Below are positions 5,755-9,665 of a stretch of 9,665 bases of DNA, piece after piece. The stretch is from a bacterium (lineage in GTDB: Bacteria > Actinomycetota > Acidimicrobiia > Acidimicrobiales > CATQHL01), in contig JAPPKQ010000353.1 of assembly GCA_028819945.1 (NCBI GenBank), positions 1-9,665 on the forward strand, written 5' to 3'. A program made the position numbers and the translations under genes. The notes under the pieces were generated by a model. It was given only the letters and a program-made list of their open reading frames with translations. It made no database searches and was not told where the DNA came from. Position 1 is the stretch's first letter. Each line of letters starts with the position of its first letter.

Positions 5755-5858
5755 CCCGACCGAGAACGGCGCACCGGGCCCCCGAGCGGGCCGCGACGAC
5801 GGCCGAGCCGACGAGGTGGTGCAACCCGGCCGGGAACGGCACACCGAACCCCCGAGCG
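5746..5858. repeat. imperfect 43-bp direct repeat around the SCO1664-family stop codon
   Basis: Positions 5746-5788 and 5816-5858 match at 36 of 43 bases with a 70-base offset. The best-conserved stretch shares AACGGC, CACCG and CCCCCGAGCG. The first copy contains the last codons and TAG stop of the SCO1664-family gene; the second lies in the 201-base gap before SulP. The bases between the copies do not repeat, so this is not a simple tandem duplication. No gene was seen in 5755-5955. Confidence 0.7.
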
Positions 5859-5940
5859 CTGCGCCGAGAGTCCTCAGGAGTCGAAGAGAATCCCCCACGG
5901 GTCGCTCGGGGACTAGTTTCGGCGCCGACGCAGGCCCGCC

Positions 5941-5944
5941 GGAG
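5941..5944 (+). promoter_or_regulatory. ribosome-binding site deciding the SulP start
   Basis: GGAG at 5941-5944 lies 11 bases before ATG 5956 but only two bases before the in-frame GTG 5947, so the ATG is the better start. A weak TANNNT box, TAGTTT (5914-5919), could be the -10 element of a promoter giving a leader of about 30 bases. No -35 match was found. Confidence 0.4.
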
Positions 5945-5955
5945 TTGTGCTGCCA

Positions 5956-7605
5956 ATGTCGAAGCTCTCCGAGCGACTCCACTACAGCAGGGACGACCTC
6001 CGAAGCGATGTCCTCGGGGGCATCACCGCAGGCGTCGTGGGGCTGCCGCTGGCGCTGGCGTTCGGCGAGGGCTCGGGCCTCGGCGCCGTGGCCGGCCTGT
6101 ACGCGGCGGTGTCCATGGGGCTGTTCGCCGCGCTCTTCGGCGGGACGCAGACCCTGGTGTCGGGCCCCACGGCGCCGATGACCGTCGCCGTGTCGGTCAT
6201 CGTGGCGACGCAGGTGGAGAGCATCACCGAGGTGTTCGCCATCGCAATCATGGCCGGGGTGCTGCAGATCCTCCTCGGCGTCCTGAAGATCGGCCGCTTC
6301 ATCGCCTACACGCCGTACTCGGTGATCTCGGGATTCATGTCGGGGGTCGGGGTCATCATCATCCTGGGCCAGACCCTGCCCTTCGGCGGCAGCGGCGTCG
6401 TCGAGGGCGGACCGCTGGGAGCGATCCGCGCCTGGCCCGACCTCTTCTCCGAGCTGAACGGCCACAGCGTCGTGATCGGCGGCACAACCCTGCTCGTGAG
6501 CATCTTCTGGCCGACCGGCTGGCGGAAGTACCTGCCGGCCACGCTGGCGGCACTGATCGCAGGCACGGTGCTGAGCGTCGCCTGGCTGAGTGAAACGCCA
6601 ATCATCGGCGACGTCCCCCAGGGCTTCCCGGCGATCGCCCTGCCGGCGTTCTCGGTGGACCTGCTGGCGCGGGCCGTGCAGCCGGCCATCACCCTGGCGC
6701 TGCTCGGCTCGATCAACACGCTGCTGACGTCGCTGATGGCGGACTCCATGACCCGCACGCAGCACGACTCGGACCGGGAACTCATCGGCCAGGGCGTCGG
6801 CAACGTCGCCACGGGGTTCATCGCCGGCATGCCGAGTGCGGGCATCACCGTCCTGACCGGCGCCAACATCCGCGCCGGCGCCAGGACGAGGGTCTCCGCA
6901 GTGCTGTGCGCCGCGATCCTGCTGGCCGTCCTCCTGGGGCTCGGACGCTTCCTGGAGGTGATCCCGCACGCCGCCCTCGCCGCCATCCTGATCCGGATCA
7001 GCTGGGACATCATCGACTGGCGGTTCCTGACCCGCATGAAGCTCATCAAGCGGGAGCACCTCGTGGTCATGGCGGCGACCCTGGCGCTGACGGTGTTCGT
7101 GGACCTGCTGACCGCCGTCGCCGTCGGCCTCGTGGTCGCCGGGCTGGTCGGCTCACGCCGCTTCGAGATGATGCAACTCGACCGGGTGGTCTCGGTGCCG
7201 ATGCTGGATCAGACGTTCCTGTACGCGGACGTGGACATCTTCGACTTCGACGACGACGTCGACATGTTCGCGGCGCGGACCGGCATGGTGGGACTGAAGG
7301 GAAGCTTCACCGTCGCCTCCTCCCGGAGGCTGATCCGGGCCCTCAGCCAGGACATCCAGGAGCACGAGGTGGTCATCCTGGACTTCACCGAGACCCTCTA
7401 CATGGACGACAGCGCCGCCTTGGTCGTGGAGCAGATGATCGACGTGGCCCGCGCCGAGGACACCGAGTGCATCGTCATGGGCCTCACCGGTGACCCCGCG
7501 ACCACCCTGGGCTCACTCAACGTGCTGCGGCACGTCCCCGCCGACCACATCGTGGAGGACCTCGACGGCGCCCGCGAGGTCGCCAAGCGCTTGCTGGACG
7601 CCTAG
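5956..7605 (+). CDS. SulP family inorganic anion transporter with STAS domain
   Basis: This is a 549-residue membrane transporter of the SLC26/SulP family, which carries sulfate, bicarbonate or similar anions; the sequence does not settle the substrate. After a short cytoplasmic start, hydrophobic segments run from about residue 20 to 398. The family motif SGPTAPMTV is at 69-77. The signature in the transmembrane-8 to loop region, SLMADSMTRTQHDSDRELIG, is at 259-278, followed by GQGVGNVATG (279-288). A very acidic linker (425-436, FDFDDDVD type) precedes the C-terminal STAS domain (about 440-545). Its nucleotide-binding-like loop reads ILDFTETLYMDDSA (474-487), with DDS where DSS or DSSG is more common. 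Length is typical for bacterial SulP. It is separated from the SCO1664-family gene by 201 bases, so it probably has its own promoter. It converges on the ammonium transporter. Confidence 0.95.
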   Translation: MSKLSERLHYSRDDLRSDVLGGITAGVVGLPLALAFGEGSGLGAVAGLYAAVSMGLFAALFGGTQTLVSGPTAPMTVAVSVIVATQVESITEVFAIAIMAGVLQILLGVLKIGRFIAYTPYSVISGFMSGVGVIIILGQTLPFGGSGVVEGGPLGAIRAWPDLFSELNGHSVVIGGTTLLVSIFWPTGWRKYLPATLAALIAGTVLSVAWLSETPIIGDVPQGFPAIALPAFSVDLLARAVQPAITLALLGSINTLLTSLMADSMTRTQHDSDRELIGQGVGNVATGFIAGMPSAGITVLTGANIRAGARTRVSAVLCAAILLAVLLGLGRFLEVIPHAALAAILIRISWDIIDWRFLTRMKLIKREHLVVMAATLALTVFVDLLTAVAVGLVVAGLVGSRRFEMMQLDRVVSVPMLDQTFLYADVDIFDFDDDVDMFAARTGMVGLKGSFTVASSRRLIRALSQDIQEHEVVILDFTETLYMDDSAALVVEQMIDVARAEDTECIVMGLTGDPATTLGSLNVLRHVPADHIVEDLDGAREVAKRLLDA

Positions 7606-7662
7606 CGAACGGAGCCGCCCGCCGGAGGGGCCCGGAACGGTGCCGCGGCCCGTACGGCGACG

Positions 7663-7720
7663 GGTGCGGTCCGGCGAGGCACCCGGTGAGCGGTGCGGCC
7701 CGCCCGCGGCGGACCGCACC
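7663..7720. terminator. hairpin with two alternative 5' arms between convergent SulP and amt genes
   Basis: The gap 7606-7747 separates two converging genes. The best hairpin pairs 7692-7704 with 7708-7720, 12 of 13 bases, around a three-base loop. The same 3' arm can instead pair perfectly over 11 bases with GGTGCGGTCCG at 7663-7673, upstream. Neither form is followed by a T-tract. The position suggests a bidirectional terminator. Nothing else recognisable lies in this gap. Confidence 0.55.
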
Positions 7721-7747
7721 TCTTGGCGTCTGCGGCGCCGACCGCTC

Positions 7748-9028
7748 CTAGTCGTCGTCGTGGAAGATCTCCTCGGGCACGACCACGAACTCGGGGTAGG
7801 CCTCGATGCCGAGCTCGCCGACGTCCTGGCCGAGTTCCTCCACCTTCCTGGTCACCCGCAGGCCGATCGTCATGTCGATCAGCTTCCACACGATAAAGGA
7901 GGCGGCGAACGAGAAGGCGCCGATGGTCACGATGCCCAGAAGCTGCGTGCCGAAGCTTGCGCCGCCGGCGATGCAGGCTGCGATGGTTCCCCAGATGCCG
8001 CAGATCAGGTGGGCGGGGATGGCCCCGACCACATCGTCCAGCTTGAGCATCTCGAGCGCCTTGATGCCGGCCGTGCAGAGGATGCCGCCGATTGCGCCGA
8101 TGACGATCGCCCACCAGTGCTCGGTGATGTAGGGCGCGGCGGTGATGGACACCAAGCCGGCGATGGCGCCGTTGAGGCCGGCGATGAGGTCCATGCGTCC
8201 CAGGAGCCTCTTGGAGACGGCGAGCGCCGACACGACGCCGGCCGCAGCCGCCAGGTTGGTGTTGACCAGCACGACGCTCATGCTCACGGCGTCGGCCGCG
8301 CTGCCCAGCGCCAGCACCGATCCGCCGTTGAAGGCGAACCAACCCATCCAGAGGATGAACACACCGAGCGTGACGATCAGCACGTTGGACGGCGGCGTGG
8401 GCCGGGCGGTGCCGTCCTTGCGGAACTTGCCGAGCCTCGGTCCGATGATCATGACGCCCGCCAGCGCCGCCCAGCCGCCGGTGCTGTGGACGATGGTGGA
8501 GCCGGCGAAGTCCACGAACCCCCGCTCGGCCAGCCAGCCGCCGCCCCAGGTCCACGAGCCGACGATCGGGTAGATGAAGGCGGTGAGGATCAGCGTGAAG
8601 GCGAAGAAGGACCACATCTTGATGCGCTCGGCGATGGCGCCGGACACGATGGAGGCCGCCGCCGCCACGAAGACCATCTGGAAGAACCAGTCCGACATGA
8701 CCGAGTAGCCGTTGTCGACCACCGACCCGACGGCCCCCTCGTCACCGCCGAGCAGCGCCACCTCGCTGGCCGACGACTCGTACAGGAACCGGAACGAGCC
8801 GACGGCGTCGCCCACGTCGACGTACATGATGTTGTAGCCGATGAGGTAGTAGGCGATGCCGGCGATGGAGAAGATCCCGATGTTCTTCAGGCAGATCATC
8901 GAGGCGTTCTTGGTACGCACCGAGCCCGCCTCGAGCATGGCGAACCCGGCGGCCATCCACATCACCAGCACACCCCAGATGAGGAATGCGAAAGAGTTGA
9001 GGATGAACTGGGCTGAGACGTCGATCAC
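7748..9028 (-). CDS. amt: ammonium transporter, Amt/MEP family
   Basis: This is a 426-residue channel for ammonium uptake, normally a trimer in the cytoplasmic membrane. About eleven hydrophobic segments are visible from residue 8 to 388. Key residues match AmtB: Asp173 and His181 in [13 protein letters not shown] (eight apart, as with Asp160/His168), and the second pore histidine His340 in [10 protein letters not shown]. The motif GAIAERIK is at 130-137 and [11 protein letters not shown] at 227-237. The cytoplasmic C-terminus has [13 protein letters not shown] (390-402) and GIEAYPEF (407-414), the region that contacts PII (GlnK) proteins. No glnK gene follows; the next gene downstream is convergent. 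The GTG start is supported by a strong Shine-Dalgarno sequence four bases upstream. The 116-base gap to the etfA stop should hold its promoter, but no convincing -35/-10 pair or GlnR/AmtR site was seen. A small hairpin, CCGCGG (9084-9089) with CCGCGG (9094-9099), lies there. Confidence 0.96.
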   Translation of the reverse strand: MIDVSAQFILNSFAFLIWGVLVMWMAAGFAMLEAGSVRTKNASMICLKNIGIFSIAGIAYYLIGYNIMYVDVGDAVGSFRFLYESSASEVALLGGDEGAVGSVVDNGYSVMSDWFFQMVFVAAAASIVSGAIAERIKMWSFFAFTLILTAFIYPIVGSWTWGGGWLAERGFVDFAGSTIVHSTGGWAALAGVMIIGPRLGKFRKDGTARPTPPSNVLIVTLGVFILWMGWFAFNGGSVLALGSAADAVSMSVVLVNTNLAAAAGVVSALAVSKRLLGRMDLIAGLNGAIAGLVSITAAPYITEHWWAIVIGAIGGILCTAGIKALEMLKLDDVVGAIPAHLICGIWGTIAACIAGGASFGTQLLGIVTIGAFSFAASFIVWKLIDMTIGLRVTRKVEELGQDVGELGIEAYPEFVVVPEEIFHDDD

Positions 9029-9032
9029 TGCG

Positions 9033-9042
9033 CTCCCTCCCT
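9033..9042 (-). promoter_or_regulatory. strong Shine-Dalgarno sequence of amt
   Basis: On the minus strand AGGGAGGGAG ends four bases before the GTG at 9028. It is the strongest ribosome-binding site in the window and decides in favour of this GTG start. It contrasts with the leaderless-type starts of the methyltransferase and ATPase genes. Confidence 0.75.
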
Positions 9043-9144
9043 GCTGACAGGCGATCGGCCCGACCTCGCTCCGGCGGCGGCGGCCGCGGATCGCCGCGGG
9101 ACGCTAGCAGATGGCGAGTATGGCTCTCGGGGCCTGGACCCGGT

Positions 9145-9665
9145 TCAGCCGCGGTTCTGCAGGGCTTCGATGAGGCGGGGCAGGACCTGGTGGACGTCGC
9201 CGACTATGCCCAGATCGGCGACCCCGAAGATGGGGGCCTCGGCGTCCTTGTTGACGGCGACGATGTTGCGGGAGTTCTTCATCCCCACGAGGTGCTGGGT
9301 CGCCCCGGAGATGCCGCAGGCGATGTAGACGTCGGGCTTGACCACCTTGCCGGTCTGGCCGACCTGCTGGGAGTAGGGCACCCAGCCGGCGTCGACGATG
9401 GCCCGGGAGGCGCCGGCGGCGCCGCCCAGCAGCCCGGCGAGCTGCTCGATCATCTCGTACTTGCCGGCCTCGCCGAGGCCCCGGCCGCCCGAGACCACCA
9501 CGGCGGCCTCGTCGAGCTTGGGCCCCGTGGACTGCTCGGCGTGGCTGCCGATCACCCGGGCAGCCCCGGCGGCGCCGCAGTCGGCGGCGGGCAGCTCGAC
9601 GATAACCGCCCGCGGCCCCCCGCCGGGCTCCGCCAGGAACGACTTGGGGCGGATGTGGAAGATAT
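9145..9665 (-). CDS. etfA: electron transfer flavoprotein alpha subunit, C-terminal part (cut by window edge)
   Basis: The minus-strand frame is open from the right edge (first full codon 9663-9661) to the TGA at 9147-9145, giving 172 C-terminal residues. A GTG at 9555 is internal, not a start: the residues before it (IFHIRPKSF...) continue the ETF alpha sequence. The FAD-binding domain is complete: [10 protein letters not shown] (55-64), [13 protein letters not shown] (84-96), [26 protein letters not shown] (99-124) and [19 protein letters not shown] (138-156), all near-canonical. With EtfB it forms the soluble heterodimer that carries electrons from flavin dehydrogenases (such as acyl-CoA dehydrogenases) to ETF-quinone oxidoreductase. 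EtfB usually precedes EtfA, so it is expected beyond the right edge. The C-terminal QNRG ending is normal. Confidence 0.96.
   Translation of the reverse strand, partial: IFHIRPKSFLAEPGGGPRAVIVELPAADCGAAGAARVIGSHAEQSTGPKLDEAAVVVSGGRGLGEAGKYEMIEQLAGLLGGAAGASRAIVDAGWVPYSQQVGQTGKVVKPDVYIACGISGATQHLVGMKNSRNIVAVNKDAEAPIFGVADLGIVGDVHQVLPRLIEALQNRG

Noticed and set aside
3622..7059. A 1145-codon open frame on the minus strand opposite the triplet and SulP genes
   Set aside because: The four + strand genes it opposes have clear family motifs and intact catalytic residues. The antisense product is rich in Arg, Gly, His, Gln and Ala with no domain, as expected from third-position GC bias.
7490..9016. 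A 508-codon open frame on the + strand opposite amt
   Set aside because: It is a His/Asp/Gly-rich shadow of a clear ammonium transporter and overlaps the end of SulP in another frame.
9041..9144. GlnR or AmtR nitrogen-control site upstream of amt
   Set aside because: No match to the usual half-sites was found in the 116-base gap; only a short GC-rich hairpin and weak TANNNT boxes are present.
9145..9555. Reading the etfA piece as a complete 136-residue protein from GTG 9555
   Set aside because: The frame continues without a stop to the window edge, and those residues are recognisable ETF alpha sequence, so it is a cut gene, not a short one.

Overview
The window is high-GC DNA from what looks like an actinobacterium, possibly Acidimicrobiia (the class is inference). 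The main clue is an uninterrupted triplet of genes known almost only from Actinobacteria: an MSMEG_4193-type histidine phosphatase, a DUF3090 protein and an SCO1664-family protein. Candidate promoters with a TANNNT -10 box six bases before the start codon, giving leaderless messages, also fit this group. No rRNA, tRNA, CRISPR array, insertion sequence or transposase was seen.

Layout. Positions 1-241 are gene-free and hold a strong hairpin (71-99) and a promoter. A solitary beta-class DNA methyltransferase follows on the + strand (242-1171). It converges on a minus-strand unit read right to left: an AAA_14/DUF4143 ATPase (3575-2367), a family-5 uracil-DNA glycosylase (2367-1606, start overlapping the ATPase stop by one base) and a small four-cysteine lipoprotein (1593-1219). 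The ATPase is preceded by a perfect 12+12 bp palindrome (3600-3632) that covers its likely -35 region. On the + strand come the actinobacterial triplet (3733-4368, 4387-4896, 4909-5754) and then a SulP anion transporter with a STAS domain (5956-7605). A hairpin (7663-7720) separates SulP from a convergent ammonium transporter (9028-7748, minus). The minus-strand C-terminal part of electron-transfer flavoprotein alpha (9665-9145) runs off the right edge.

How the parts relate. The triplet is probably one transcription unit. It pairs a phosphatase-fold enzyme with a kinase-like protein and a small zinc-ribbon-like protein, and its function is unknown. SulP and Amt are core nutrient transporters, and EtfA belongs to flavin-based electron transfer. 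The methyltransferase and the ATPase look like accessory genes: sampled lines are about 57-62% GC, against about 70-83% in the lipoprotein, glycosylase and transporter genes. Together with the glycosylase they form a small DNA-modification/repair/ATPase neighbourhood. Whether they work together is not shown by the sequence.

The most distinctive structures are the palindromic operator-like site before the ATPase, a five-unit in-frame 24-bp minisatellite inside the SCO1664-family gene, and a Gly/Ala insertion beside an atypical active-site motif in the uracil-DNA glycosylase.
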